DNA of 64,000 nt from NCBI RefSeq assembly GCF_024139115.2, contig NC_085141.1, positions 222,814,307-222,878,306 on the forward strand. The letters are read 5' to 3'. A program made the position numbers and the translations under genes. The stretch comes from Armigeres subalbatus. Lineage: Eukaryota; Arthropoda; Insecta; Diptera; Culicidae. Under the pieces are notes generated by a model, which had not been told where the DNA came from, searched no databases, and worked only from the letters and a program-made list of their open reading frames with translations. Of this stretch, positions 40,801-54,721 are shown one piece after another (position 1 is the first letter of the stretch; each line of letters begins with the position of its first letter).

Positions 40801-43800
40801 AGTCCAGATCAGTCCAGTCAGTCCAGTCCAGTCAGTCCAGGTCAGTCCAGATCCAGTCAAGTCGGTCAAGATCCAGGTCCAGTCCAGATCGGTCAGTCGA
40901 TCCAGTCAGATCCAGGTCAGTTGATCCAGTCAGTCCAGGTCCAGGTCAGTCCAGTCGGTCAGTCAGGTCCAGGTCAGATCCAGTCAGGTGAAGTCAGTCC
41001 AGGTCAGTCCAGATCCAGTCCAGGTCGGTCAGGTCAGTCCAGATCCAGTCCAGTCAGGTCAGTCCAAGTCAGTCCAGATCCAGTCCAAGATCCAGGTCAG
41101 TCCAGATCCAGTCCAGGTCAGTCCAGATCCAGTCAGATCAGTCCAGTCAGATCCAGGTCAGTCCAGATCCAGTCCAGGTCAGTCCAGGTCCAGTCCAGAT
41201 CCAGTCCAGGTCAGTCCAGGTCAGTCCAGATCCAGTCCAGATCCAGTCAGTCCAGGTCAGTCCAGATCGGTCAGATCGGTCAGTCCAGTCCAGTCCAGGT
41301 CCAGTCCAGTCCAGGTCAGGTCAGTCAGGTCAGTCCAGGTCCAGTCAGGTCAGTCCAGATCCAGGTCAGGTCAGATCGGTCCAAGTCCAGTCCAGGTCAG
41401 TCCAGGTCAGATCGGTCAAGTCGAGTCCAGATCAGTCCAGGTCGGTCCAGGTCCAGTCCAGGTCAGGTCCAGGTCAGGTCAGTCCAGATCCAGTCAGTCC
41501 AGATCAGGTCCAGTCCAGATCCAGTCCAGGTCCAGTCCAGGTCAGTCCAGGTCGGTCAGTCGGTCAGGTCCAGTCCAGGTCAGTCCAGGTCAGTCCAGAT
41601 CGGTCAGGTCCAGTCCAGATCAGTCAGATCCAGTCCAGGTCAGTCCAGGTCAGTCCAGGTCGAGTCCAAGATCCGGTCCAGTCAGGTCAGTCAGATCAGT
41701 CAGTCAAGGTCCAGTCCAGTCCAGTCCAGTCAGATCCAGTCCAGATCCAGTCCAGTCCAGTCAGGTCAGTCCAGATCCAGTCCAGGTCAGGTCCAGTCCA
41801 GATCCAGTCCAGGTCAGTCAGATCCAGTCAGGTCAGTCCAGATCCAGTCCAGGTCCAGTCCAGATCCGGTCAGGTCCAGTCAGATCCAGTCCAGGTCAGT
41901 CCAGTCGGTCAGGTCAGTCCAGGTCAGTCCAGGGTCGGTCCAGGTCAGTCAGGTCCAGTCCAGGTCCAGTCCAGGTCCAGTCAGGTCAGTCCAGATCCAG
42001 TCCAGGTCGGTCAGGTCAGTCAGAGTCCAGTCCAGGTCAGTCCAGGTCGGTCCAGATCCAGTCAGTCCAGATCCAGGTCAGATCCAGTCCAGGTCGGTCA
42101 GGTCAGTCAGGTCGGTCAGTCAGTCCAGGTCCAGATCAGTCCAGGTCAGTCCAGGTCAGTCAGGTCCAGTCGCAGTCGGTCAGTCCAGTCTGGTCCAGTC
42201 CAGGTCGGTCAGATCAGTCCAAAGTCCAGTCAGGTCAGTCAGATCCAGTCCAGGTCGGTCAGATCCAGATCCGGTCAGTCAGGTCAGTCCAGGTCAGTCC
42301 AGATCCAGTCCAGTCAAGGTCAGTCCAGTCCAGTCAGTCAGGTCAGTCGGTCAGTCCAGTCAGGTCAGTCCAGGTCGAGTCCAGATCCAGTCCAGGTTTA
42401 GTCAGTCCAGTCAGTCAGGTCCAGAGTCCAGTCCAGATCCGGTCAGGTCCAGTCCAGGTCAGTCAGATCCAGTCTGGTCAGTCAGTCAGTCCAGGTCAGT
42501 CCAGATCAGTCAGTCCAGGTCCAGTCCAGGTCAGTCAGGTCAGTCCAGATCCAGTCCAAGTCAGTCCAGTCAGGTCCAGTCCAGGTCAGTCAGGTCAGTC
42601 CAAGATCCGGTCAGGTCAGTCCAGGTCCGGTCCAGGTCCAGGTCAGATCCAGTCCAGGTCCAGTCCAGGTCGGTCAGTCAGTCTGGTCAGTCAGTCCAGG
42701 TCGATCCAGTCAGGTCCAGTCAGTCGAGGTCCAGGTCAGGTCAGGTCAGTCCAGGTCAGTCAGGTCGGTCCAGATCAGTCCAGTCGGTCAGGTCCAGTCC
42801 AGTCCAGTCAGTCCAGATCGGTCAGGTCAGTCCAGATCCAGTCCAGGTCAGTCCAGATCAGTCAGATCCAGTCCAGGTCAGTCAGGTCAGTCCAGGTCAG
42901 TCCAGATCCAGTCCAGGTCAGTCCAGGTCCAGTCCAGATCCAGTCGGTCAGGTCCAGTCCAGATCAGTCCAGTCCAGGTCAGTCCAGGTCGGTCCAAGTC
43001 CAGTCCAGGTCAGTCGAGTCCAGGTCCAGTCCAGGTCCAGTCCAGGTCAGTCAGGTCAGTCCAGATCCAGTCCAGGTCAGTCAGGTCCAGTCCAGATCAG
43101 TCAGTCCAGTCAGTCCAGTCCAGGTCGGTCAGGTCCAGTCCAGGTCAGTCCAGGTCCGGTCAGTCCAGTCCAGGTCCAGTCAGGTCAGTCCAGGTCAGTC
43201 CAGGTCCAGTCCAGATCAGTCCAGGTCGGTCCAGGTCAGTCCAGGTCAGTCAGATCCAGTCGGTCCAGTCAGTCCAGGTCAGTCCAGTCAGTCAGTCCAG
43301 TCGGTCAGATCCAGTCCAGGTCAGTCCAGATCCAGTCCAGATCCAGTCCAGATCCAGTCCAAGATCAGTCCAAGATCCAGTCAAGTCCAGTCCAGGTCGG
43401 TCCAGTCCAGTCCAGGTCCAGTCGGTCAGATCCAGTCCAGATCAGTCCAGATCCAGTCAGATCAGTCCAGGTCGGTCAGGTCAGTCCAGGTCAGTCCAGT
43501 CCAGTCCAGATCCGGTCCAGGTCAGTCCAGGTCAGTCAGGTCAGTCAGGTCAGTCCAGGTCGGTCAGATCCAGTCCAGATCCAGTCCAGGTCGGTCCAGG
43601 TCCAGTCCAGGTCAGTCCAGGTCCAGTCTCCAGGTCAGTCAGTCCAGTCCAGGTCAGTCCAGGTCAGTCCAGGTCAGTCCAGATCCAGTCCAGATCCAGT
43701 CAGTCCAGTCCAGGTCCAGTCCAGGTCAGTCCAGATCCAGGTCCAGGTCAGTCCAGTCAGGTCCAGTCAGTCAGGTCGGTCAGGTCAGTCCAGATCCAGT

Positions 43801-46019
43801 CCAGGTCAGTCAGTCAGTCCAGATCCAGTCCAGGTCAGTCCAGATCCAGTCCCAGATCCAGTCCAAGATCCAGTCCAGGTCAGTCCAGGTCGAGTCCAGT
43901 CGGTCAGTCAGTCAGGTCGGTCAGGTCAGATCCAGGTCAGTCCAGATCCAGTCCAGGTCGGTCCAGGTCAGTCCAGTCCAGTCCAGTCAGTCAGGTCAGT
44001 CAGGTCAGTCCAGTCCAGGTCAGGTCAGGTCCAGTCCAGATCAGTCAGGTCAAGTCGGTGATCCAGGTCCAGTCCAGATCCAGTCAGGTCAGTCCAGGTC
44101 CAGGTCCGGATCGGTCAGGTCAGTCCAGGTCAGTTAGATCCAGTCCAGGTCGGTCCAGGTCAGTCCCCAGATCAGGTCTGAGTCGGTCCAGGTCAGTCAG
44201 GTCGGTCCAAGGTCCAGGTCAGGTCAGTCCAGTCAGTCCAGTCAGTCAGTCCAGTCAGGTCAGTCCCAGTCCAGTCAGTTGAGTCCAGATCCAGTCAGGT
44301 CCAGTCCAGGTCCAGGTCAGGTCAGTCCAGGTCGGTCCAGGTCGAGGTTCAGGTCCAGTCCAGATCAGTCAGGTCCAGTCCAGGTCAGGTCCAGATCCAG
44401 TCCAGATCCAGTCAGGTCAGTCGGTCAGGTCCAAGTCCAGGTCAGTCCAGGTCAGTCCAGGTCCAGTCCAGGTCAGGTCAGATCCAGTCCAGATCCAGTC
44501 AGTCCAGGTCCAGGTCCAGTCAGGTCAGTCAGTCCAAGTCGGTCCAGATCAGTCAGGTCCAGTCAGGTCCAGTCCAGATCCAGTCCAGGATCCAGTCCAG
44601 ATCCAGGTCGGTCCAGTCAGTCCAGGTCCAGGTCCAGGTCCAGGTCAGTCCAGATCCGGTCCAGGTCGGTCCAGATCCGGTCCAGTCCAAGTCAGGTCAG
44701 TCCAGGTCAGGTCAGGTCAGTCCAGATCCAGTCCAGTCTGGTTCAGGTTTGAGTCAGTCAGTCAGATCCAGTCCAGATCCTGTCAGGTCAAGGGTCCAGG
44801 TCAGTCAGGTCAGTCCAGGTCAGTCCAGTCAGTCCAGAGTCAGGTCCAGGTCCAGTCAGATCCAGTCAGTCGGTCAGTCGGTCAGTCGGTCCAGTCCAGG
44901 TCAGGTCAGTCAAGTAGTCGGAGTCCAGGTCAGGTCAGTCCAGTCGGTCCAGGTCAGTCAGTCCAGTCAGGTCCAGTCCAGATCAGTCAGTCAGTCCAGG
45001 TCGGTCAGTCAGTCAGTCCAGTCAAGTCCAGGTCAGTCAGATCCAGTCCAGATCCAGTCAGGTCAGTCCAGGTCCAGTCCAGATCCAGTCCAGATCCAGT
45101 CAGATCCAGTCGGTCAGTCAGTCCAGGTCCAGTCCAGGTCAGTCCAGGTCGGTCCAGGTCAGGTCCAGGTCAGTCCAGGTCGGTCGATCCAGTCAGTCAG
45201 GTCAGTCCAGATCGGTCAGGTCAGGTCCAGTCCAGGTCAGTCCAGGTCGGTCCAGGTCCAGTCCAGGTCGGTCAGGTCCAGGTCCAGGTCAGTCCAGGTC
45301 AGTCCAGATCCAGTCCAGTCAGATCGGTCAGTCAGTCAGTCCAGTCAGGTCCAGTCCAGTCCAGTCCAGATCCAGTCCAGGTCAGTCCAGGTCAGTCCAG
45401 ATCCAGTCCAGGTCAGTCCGATCCAGTCCAGTCAGGTCAGTCAGGTCAGTCCAGATCCAGTCCAGATCCAGGTCAGGTCAGTCCAGATCAGGTCAGTCCA
45501 GGTCAGTCCAGTCGGTCCCGATCCAGTCCAGGTCAAGTCAGTCCAGTCCAGGTCAGTCAGTCCAGATCCAGTCAGTCCAGATCCAGGTCGGTCAGTCCAG
45601 GTCAGTCAGTCGGTCCAGATCCAGTCCAGGTCAGTCCAGGTCAGTCCAGGATCAGTCCAGGTCAGTCCAGATCGGTCGGTCCAGGTCCAGTCGGTCCAGG
45701 TCAGTCAGGTCCAGTCCAGGTCCGATCAGTCCAGTCAGATCCAGTCCAGTCAGTCCAGGTCAGTCAGTCCAGGTCGGAGTCAGTCCAAGTCAGTGGTCAG
45801 TCAGGTCGGTCCAGGTCAGTCCAGGTCAGGTCCAGGTCGGTCAGGTCAGTCCAGGTCGTCCAGGTCAGGTCAGTCCAGATCCAGTCAGGTCAGTCAGATC
45901 CAGTCGGATCCAAGTCCAGTTCAGGTCAGTCCAGTCAGGCCTGCTCCCAGAGTCGGTCCAGGTCAGTCCAGGTCAGTCCAGTCAGTCGTCAGTCAGTCCA
46001 GTCATCCAGTCAGGTTTAG

Positions 46020-47285
46020 TCAAGGAGTCAGAGTCTGAAGTCAGTAAAGTCAGTCCAGTCCAGATCGGCACTTTTCAGGTGCAGTCAAGAGTCTGTCAGA
46101 GCACAAAGGCCTGTTCACGGTCCAGGTCAGATCCGTTCCAGTCTAAGTCAGGCCAGGTTCAGTCCAGGCCGGATCAGGAGTCAGGAGACCGGCCCAGGTA
46201 ACGTTTTTGGTTTGTGACGGCTCTTGAGACCTTGAAAACAATGTGAGAGCCAGTCTGGACGAGTACGTTTAGGATCCAGTTGAAGTCGGTTTCAAGATCA
46301 GCACAGATCAGGATCTCGGTTTAATCCGGATCCAGTTCAAATCCAGTCTGCATCAGAACCAAAGTACAGTCGAGTCAGGCCCCGGATTCAGTCTGAAGCT
46401 CGGTTCAGGTTCAGTCGAAAGTCAAATCCAGTCAGGCCCAGTCGAGTCTGGTTCAAATTAGAGTCCAGATCAGTCGAGGTCCAGTTCCAGATCTAGTTGG
46501 TTTCTGATGAGTCAGTTCCAGGTCAATCTGAAGTCCAGTCTACGTTCCAGTCGGTTCGAGTCCATGTCCAGATGAAAAACAGTCAAGAATGAGTCGGATC
46601 GGCCCAGGCTCAGTTCAGTCTAACCCCAAGGCCAGTTCAAATTCAGTCAGGCCCAATCGAGTCAGTTCAGGTTAAAGTTCATTGTCAGTCGAGGTCCAGT
46701 TTAAGTCAATTAGGTTCTTGGAGTTAAAGGTTCGGTATAGATCAAGAAAGTCCTAACCAGTCCGGATCCAAGTCCAGTCCAGGTTCGACAAAGCATCGGT
46801 CCAGGTCCAGGTCACAGCTAATCCAGTCCAGATCCGTTTCCGGAAATTCGAATCAGGTTGGATCAAGTTCAGTCCAGTTCGAATCGAGATCCAGGCCCAG
46901 TGTAAGTCAGGTTCAGGTTGGATCCAGATCCAGCACAGATCGTATTTGGTTCCAGTTCGTTTCCAGATCTGGTTTTAGTCGGTCCAGAGCCAGTCCGGAT
47001 CTGATCAAGATCAGTCCAGGTCAGTCTGGAGTCAAGGGTTCAGGCCAGGTCGGTTGGTTTCCAAGAATGGAGTCGATACTGGTTCAGTCGAAGAACGGAT
47101 CAGGTTCAGTCGGTCAGGCCCAGTCAAGTACAGTTCCAGTTCAGTCAAGATAAGTCGGTCAGTCAGTCCAGGTCAGGTTGGTTGGGTTTGGATTAGGTTC
47201 AGATTCGGCTCCAGTCAAAGTCGGTTCAGGTGCAGTCAGTACAGGTTCATTGAAGATCAAAGTCTCGGATGAGGCCCAGTAGGAT
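46020..47285. repeat. Satellite spacer copy 1 (~1.3 kb), G-type
   Basis: It begins at GTAAAGTCAGTCCAGTCCAG and GGCACTTTTCAGGTGCAGTC, and includes ACAAAGGCCTGTTCACGGTC, AGGTAACGTTTTTGGTTTGT and GGATCTCGGTTTAATCCGGA. It ends at AAAGTCTCGGATGAGGCCCA. It is less repetitive than the satellite and aligns along its length with copies 2 and 3. Confidence 0.85.
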
Positions 47286-50200
47286 CCGGATCAGTCCAGG
47301 TCAGTCCAGATCGAGTGTCAGGTCAGTCAGTCAAGTTAGATCCAGTCAGATCAGTCCAGATCCAGTCAGTCCAGGTCAGTCAGGTCAGATCCAGTCCAGA
47401 TCCAGTCAGGTCAAGTCCAGGTCCAGAGTCCAGGTCAGTCAGTCGGTCAGATCAGTCCAGGTCAGTCCAGGTCCAGGTCAGTCCAGAGTCAGTCAGTCGA
47501 TCCAGATCCAGTCCAGGTCAGTCCAGATCCAGTCCAGGTCAGGTCAGATCCAGTCAGTCAGTCAGTCCAGGTCAGTCCAGGTCAGTCCAGGTCCAGTCAG
47601 ATCAGTCCAGGTCGGTCAGAGTCAGTCAGGTCAGTCCAGTCGGTCCAGTCCAGTCAGGTCAGTCCAGGGTCAGTCCAGGTCCAGTCCAGAGTCCAGTCCA
47701 GGTCAGTCCAGGTCGGTCCAGTCAGAGTCAGTCCAGGTCAGTCCAGATCCAGGTCAGGTCAGTCCAGATCCAGTCCAGATCCAGTCCAGGTCAGTCAGAT
47801 CCAGTCCAGGTCAGTCAGGTCCAGTCCAGATCCAGTCCAGATCAGTCCAGTCCGGTCAGGTCAGTCCAGATCGATCAGTCCAGTCAGTGATCCAGGTCGG
47901 TCCAGGTCAGTCCAGGTCAGTCCAGATCCAGTCCAGGTCCAGTCCAGATCCAGTCAGTCCAGGTCCAGTCAGATCCAGTCCAGATCCAGTCCAGGTCGGT
48001 CCAGGTCCCGGTCAGGTCAGTCCAGGTCCAGTCCAGAGTCGGTCAGTCAGGTCAGTCCAGGTCAGTCCAGATCGGTCCAGATCCAGTCCAGGTCAGTCCA
48101 GATCGGTCAGTCAGTCAGGTCAGTCCAAGTCCAGTCAGGTCAGATCGGTCAAGTCAGTCGGTCAGTCCAGGTCAGGTCAGTCCAGGTCAGTCCAGTCAGT
48201 CCAGATCCGGTCCAGGTCAGTCCAGGTCAGTCCAGATCCAGTCCAGTCAGTCAGTCCAGATCCAGGTCCAGTCAGTCAGTCCGGTCCAGTCAGGTCCCGG
48301 TCAGGTCCAGTCAGGTCAGTCAGGTCGGTCAGGTCAGTCCCAGGTCAGTCCAGATCAGGTCTGGTCAGTCCAGTCGGTCCAGATCTAGGCTCAGGTCAGT
48401 CCCAGATCAGTCCAGGTCAGGTCAGTCAGTCCCAGGTCAGTCCAGTCCAGATCGGTCAGGTCCAGTCCAGGTCCAGTCAAGATCCAGTCCAGGTCAGTCC
48501 AGGTCAGTCCAGATCCAGTCCAGTCGATCAGTCCAGATCCAGTCCAGGTCCAGTCCAGGTCGGTCAGGTCAGTCCAGGTCAGTCCAGGTCAGTCAGGTCA
48601 GTCCAGGTCCAGTCCAGATCCAGGTCCAGATCGGTCAGGTCCAGTCCAGTAGATCCAGTCCAGGTCAGTCCAGTCAGGTCGGTCAGGTCCAGGTCAGGTC
48701 CAGGTCAGGTCAGGTCCAGGTCAGTCCAGGTCAGGTCAGTCCAGGTCAGTCCAGGTCGGTCCAGGTCAGTCCAGGTCGGTCCAAGGTCAGTCAGTCCAGG
48801 TCCAGGTCCAGTCAGTCCAGGTCAGTCCAGTCAGTCGAGTCAGGTCGATCCAAGTCAGTCGGTCAGGTCAGTCCAGGTCAGTCCAGATCCAGTCCAGGTC
48901 CAGTCCAGGTCAGTCCAGTCCAGTCAGTCCAGGTCCAGTCCAGGTCAGGTCCAGATCAGGTCAGTCCAGGTCAGTCCAGGTCAGTCAGGTCAGTCCAGTC
49001 CAGGTCAGTCCAGTCAGTCCAGGTCCAGGTCAGTCCAGGTCAGTCCAGATCGGTCAGATCCAGTCCAGGTCCAGTCAGGTCAGTCCAGATCCAGTCCGGT
49101 CAGTCAGATCCAGTCCAGTCCAGGTCAGTCAGTCGGTCAGTCCAGATCCAGTCCAGGTCAGTCCAGGTCCAGTCAGGTCAGTCAGATCCAGTCCAGATCG
49201 GTCAGGTCAGTCCAGGTCCAGGTCAGTCGTCAGTCCAGATCAGTCCAGGTCAGTCCAGATCCAGTCGGTCAGATCAGTCCAGATCCAGTCCAGATCCAGT
49301 CCAGGTCCAGTCCAGGTCAGTCCAGTCCAGTCAGATCCAGTCCAGGTCCAGTCCAGATCCAGATCGGTCAGGTCAGTCAGGTCAGGTCCAGATCGGTCCA
49401 AGTCCAGTCCAGATCGGTCAGGTCAGTCAGGTCCAGTCCAGGTCGGTCCAGATCGGTCCAGGTCAGTCCAGGTCGGTCCAGGTCAGTCCAGGTCAGTCCA
49501 GGTCCAGTCCAGGTCAGTCCAGGTCCAGTCCAGATCGGTCAGGTCAGTCCAGGTCAGTCCAAGTCCAGGTCCAGTCCAGGTCCAGTCCAGGTCGGTCAGA
49601 TCGGTCAAGTCGGTCCAGGTCAGTCCAGATCAGTCCAGGTCGGTCCAGTCGGTCCAGGTCAGTCCAGGTCAGGTCAGATCCAGTCCAGGTCAGGTCGGTC
49701 CAGGTCCAGTCAGGTCAGTCCAGGTCAGTCCAGGTCAGTCCAGATCCAGTCCAGGTCAGTCCAGGTCAGTCCAGGTCAGGTCGGTCCGGTCCAGATCAGT
49801 CAGGTCGAGTCAGATCAGTCCAGGTCGGTCCAGGTCAGTCAGGTCAATTCAGTCCAGGTCCAGTCAGTCGATCAGTCCAGATCCAGTCCAGATCCAGTCC
49901 AGATCAGTCCAGGTCGGTCAAGATCCAGTCAGATCCAGGTCAGATCCAGTCCAAGTCCAGTCCAGGTCAGTCCAGGTCCAGTCCAGGTCGGTCCAGATCA
50001 GTCCAGATCGGTCAGATCAGTCTGGTTCCGGTCCAGGTCAGTCAGTCCAGATCAGTCCAAGTCCAGTCCAGGTCCAGTCCAGGTCAGTCAGTCCAGTCCA
50101 GGTCAGTCCAGGTCCAGTCCAGGTCAGTCCAGTCGATCCAGTCATCCAGTCCAGATCCAGTCCAGTCGGTCAGTCAGTCCAGGTCCAGTCCAGGTCAGTC

Positions 50201-53200
50201 CAGTCGGTCAGATCGGTCAGGTCAGTCCAGGTCAGTCCAGTCAGGATCCAGTCAGTCCAGTCGATCCAGTCCAGGTCCAGTCCAGATCAGGTCCAGGTCA
50301 GTCCAGGTCCAGTCCAGGTCGGTCAGGTCAGTCCAGTCCAGGTCCAGGTCAGGTCCAGTCAGGTCAGTCCAGGTCAGTCCAGGTCAGTCAGGTCCAGTCC
50401 AGGTCAGATCGGTCCAGGTCAGTCCAGATCAGTCCAGGTCGGTCAGGTCAGTCCAGGTCAGTCAGGTCAGGTCCAGTCAGTCAGGTCGGTCCAGTCAGAT
50501 CCAGTCCAGTCAGGTCCAGGTCAGGTCAGTCAGATCGGTCAGATCCAGTCCAGGTCAGTCCAGGTCAGTCAGGTCCAGTCCAGGTCAGATCCAGGTCAGA
50601 TCAGTCAGTCAGTCCAGTCCAGGTCAGATCCAGGTCAAGGTCCAGTCCAGGTCAGTCCAGGTCAGTCCAGTCAAGTCCAAGATCGGTCAGTCCAGGTCAG
50701 TCCAGGTCAGTCCAGATCCAGTCAGGTCAGTCCAGAGTCAGTCCAGATCCAGTCCAGTCAGTCCAGGTCAGTCAGGTCCAGGTCAGGTCAGTCCAGAGTC
50801 AGTCCCAAGTCAGTCCAGGTCCAGTCCAGGTCAGTCCAGGTCAGGTCAGGTCAGTCCAGGTCAGTCAGATCCAGTCAGGTCAGGTCCAGTCAGATCCAGT
50901 CCAGTCAGTCCAGGTCCAGTCAGTCCAGTCAGTCCATGTCCAGTCAGGTCAGTCCAGATCGATCGGTCAGTCCAGGTCCAGTCCAGGTCCAGGTCAGTCC
51001 AGGTCGGTCCAGGTCCAGTCAGGTCAGGTCAGGTCAGATCCAGTCCAGTCAAGTCCAGTCCAGGTCAGTCCAGGTCAGTCAGGTCAGTCAGGTCCAGTAG
51101 TCCAGATCCAGGTCCAGGTCAGTCCAGTCAGTCAGTCCAGATCTGGTCAGGTCAGTCCAGGTCGGTCCAGGTCAGTCAGGTCAGTCCAGATCCAGTCCAG
51201 GTCAGGTCCAGATCGGTCAGTCAGGTCCAGTCAGTCAGGTCAGTCCAGATCGATCCAGTCGGTCAGGTCAGTCCAGGTCAGTCCAGGTCAGTCGATCAGT
51301 CCAGGTCCAGTCAGGTCAGGTCCAGGTCGGTCAGTCGGTCCAGGTCAGTCCAGGTCAGTCAGGTCAGTCCAGGTCCAGTCAGGTCAGTCCAGGTCCAGTC
51401 CAGTCAGGTCCAGTCAGTCTGAGTCAGTCTGGTCAGGTCGGTCAGTCCAGGTCAGGTCCAGGTCAGTCAGTCCAGATCCAGGTCAGTCAGGCCCAGATCA
51501 GGTCAGTCCAGGTCAGTCCAGATCAGGTCAGTCCAGTCAGTCCAGTCCAGATCAGTCTGGTCAGGTCAGTCCAGATCGGTCAGGTCCAGTCGGTCAGGTC
51601 AGTCCAGGTCAGTCCAGGTCGGTCAGGTCAGTCCAGATCCAGTCCAGGTCAGTCAGATCCAGTCAGGTCAGTCCAGGTCAGTCAGTCCAGTCAGTCCAGG
51701 TCAGTCCAGGTCCAGTCAGATCCAGTCCAGTCAGTCCAGATCAGTCAGTCAGTCAGATCCAGTCCAGTCAGTCCAGTCCAGGTCAGTCAGATCCAGTCCA
51801 GATCCAGTCCAAGTCAGTCCAGGTCAGTCCAGGTCCAGGTCCAGTCGGTCAGTCCAGGTCAGTCCAGATCCAGTCAGTCAGTCCAGGTCAGGTCAGTCAG
51901 GTCCAGTCAGGTCAGTCAGTCCCAGATCCCAGGTCCAGTCCAGTCCAGATCGGTCAGGTCAGTCCAGGTCCAGTCCAGGTCGGTCCAGAGTCAGGTCAGG
52001 TCAGTCCGGTCCCAGGTCGGTCCAGGTCCAGTCAGTCAGTCCAGATCGGTCCAGTCGGTCAGGTCAGTCAGATCCAGGTCCAGATCGGTCAGTCCAGTCA
52101 GGTCAGTCAGTCAGTCCAGGTCAGTCCAGTCCAGGTCAGTCCAGGTCAGTCAGATCCAGGTCAGGTCAGTCCAGATCCAGTCCAGGTCAGTCCAGGTCAG
52201 TCCAGGTCAGTCAGTCCAGATCAGTCCAGTCGGTCCAGGTCAGTCCAGATCCAGTCAGAGTCCAGTCCAGATCCAGTCAGGTCCAGGTCCAGGTCAGTCC
52301 AGATCCAGGTCAGTCCAGGTCAGTCCAGGTCAGTCAGTCAGTCAGTCCAGGTCAGTCCAGGTCAGTCCAGATCCAGGTCAGTCAGGTCAGTCCAGATCGG
52401 TCCAGTCAGGTCCAGTCCAGGTCAGTCCAGGTCAGTCAGGTCAGTCCAGTCAGTCCAGTCCAGTCCAGGTCAGTCAGGTCAGTCAGTCAGTCCAGGTCGG
52501 TCCAGATCCAGTCCAGATCCAGTCAGATCCAGTCGGTCCAGATCAGTCAGGTCAGTCCAGATCCAGTCAGGTCAGGTCAGTCGGTCCAGGTCGGTCAGAT
52601 CAGTCCAGGTCAGTCCAGGTCCAGTCCAGATCGGTCCAGGTCCAGGTCCAGATCAGTCCAGGTCGGTCAGGTCAGTCCAGTCAGTCGGTCAGTCAGTCCA
52701 GGTCCAGTCGATCCAGTCCGGTCCAGTCAGTCAGGTCGGTCCAGGTCGGTCAGGTCCAGTCCAGGTCAGTCCAGGTCCAGTCAGTCAGTCAGATCCAGGT
52801 CAGTCCAGGTCGGTCCAGTCAGTCCAGTCCAGGTCAGTCAGTCCAGTCAGATCCAGTCGGTCAGGTCCAGTCCAGGTCAGTCAGGTCCAGTCAGTCGGTC
52901 AGGTCCAGTCCAGGTCAGTCCAGATCCAGTCCAGATCCAGTCAGGTCAGTCCAGGTCAGTTCAGGTCAGTCCAGGTCAGTCAGGTCAGTCCAGGTCGGTC
53001 AGGTCAGTCCAGATCAGTCCAGGTCAGTCCAGTCAGTCGGTCAGATCCAGTCAGGTCCAGTCCAGGTCAGTCAGGTCAGTCCAGATCCAGTCCAGGTCAG
53101 TCCAGATCCAGGTCAGTCAGTCCAGTCCAGGTCAGTCCAGGTCAGGTCAGGTCAGTCCAGGTTTAGTCCAGTCCAGTCAGGTCCAGTCAGGTCAGTCCAG

Positions 53201-54721
53201 GTCGGTCAGATCCAGTCCAGGTCAGTCCAGGTCAGTCCAGGTCAGTCCAGGTCAGTCAGGTCCAGTCCAGATCCAGTCCAGATCCAGTCCAGATCAGTCG
53301 GATCAGCAGTCCAGTCCAGTCAGTCAGGTCAGTCCAGGTCCAGTCCAGATCGGTCCAGATCCAGTCAGGTCCAGTCCAGGTCAGTCCAGTCGGTCAGATC
53401 CAGTCCAGATCGGTCAGGTCCAGTCAGATCGGTCCAGGTCCAGTCCAGAGTCCAGTCGTCAGTCGGTCAGGTCAGTCCAGGTCCAGTCAGTCCAGTCAGT
53501 CAGGTCAGTCCAGGTCAGTCAGGTCAGTCCAGTCCAGGTCCAGTCCAGTCAGGTCAGTCCAGGTCAGGTCAGTCCAGGTCCAGGTCCAGTCAGGTCCAGA
53601 TCCAGTCAGGTCCAGTCCAGTCCAGTCAGGGTCAGTCAGGTCCAGTCAGTCAGTCCAGGTCAGTCCAGGTCAGTCCAGTCCAGATCCAGTCAGGTCCAGT
53701 CAGATCAGTCCAGGTCAGTCCAGATCCAGTCCAGGTCGGTCCAGGTCAGTCCAGGTCAGTCAGTCCAGTCAGTCAGTCCAGTCAGATCGGTCAGGTCAGT
53801 CCAGTCAGTCAGGTCAGTCCAGTCAGGTCAGTCCAGGTCAGTCAGGTCAGTCAGGTCAGTCAGGTCAGTCAGTCCAGATCCAGTCAGTCCAGGTCCAGAT
53901 CCAGTCAGTCAGTCCAGGTCAGTTGATCAGTCCAGGTCCAGTCCAGGTCAGTCAGGTCAGTCCAGTCCAGTCCAGTCAGATCCAGGTCAGTCGGTCAGAT
54001 CCAGTCAGTCCAGGTCAGTCAGTCAAGGTCCAGTCAGTCAGATCCAGTCTAGTCAGTCTAGTCAGTCCAGTCCAGTCAGTCCAGGTCAGTCCAGGTCCAG
54101 GTCAAGTCAGTCCATGCCCAGTCAAAGTCAGATCCAGTCGATCAGTCCAGTCCAGTCCAGATCCGGTCAGTCAAGTCCAGGTCAGGTCAGTCCAGTCAGT
54201 CGGATCCAGGTCAGTCCAGGTCAGTCCAGGTCCAGTCCAGATCCAGTCAGGTCAGTCCAGTCAGTCCAGTCAGTCCAGTCAGGTCAGTCCAGGTCCAGTC
54301 CAGTCCAGGTCAGTCCAGATCCAGTCCAGGTCAGTCATGTCCAGTCAAGTCAGTCGGATCCAGGTCGGTCCAGGTCCAGGTCAAGTCAGTCAGGTCAGTT
54401 TAGAAGGCCGGTCCAGAGTCGGTCAGGTCCAGTCTAAAGGCCAGTCCAGAGCCAGTCCAAGGCCGGTCCAGGTCAGTCCAGATCTAGTCAGATCTAGTCC
54501 AGATCGGTCCAGGTACAGGTCCAGGTCCGGTCAGGTCAGTCCAAGTCGGTCCAGGTCTAGTCCAGGTCAGTCCAGGTCAGTCCAGATCCAGTCGGATCCA
54601 GGTCAGTTCCAGGTCAGTCCAGTCCAGGCCTGCTCCAGGTCAGTCCAGGTCCAGTCCAGGTCAGTCCAGGTCCAGTCCAGAGTCAGTCCAGTCCAGTCCA
54701 GGTTTAGTCAAAGTCAGGTCT

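Noticed and set aside
40921..44137. Two overlapping ~1,046- and 1,049-codon frames rich in SPGQSRS
   Set aside because: Both are in different frames of the same stop-poor satellite; all three plus frames are open in places, there is no domain structure, and the reading depends on the doubtful G-type spelling.
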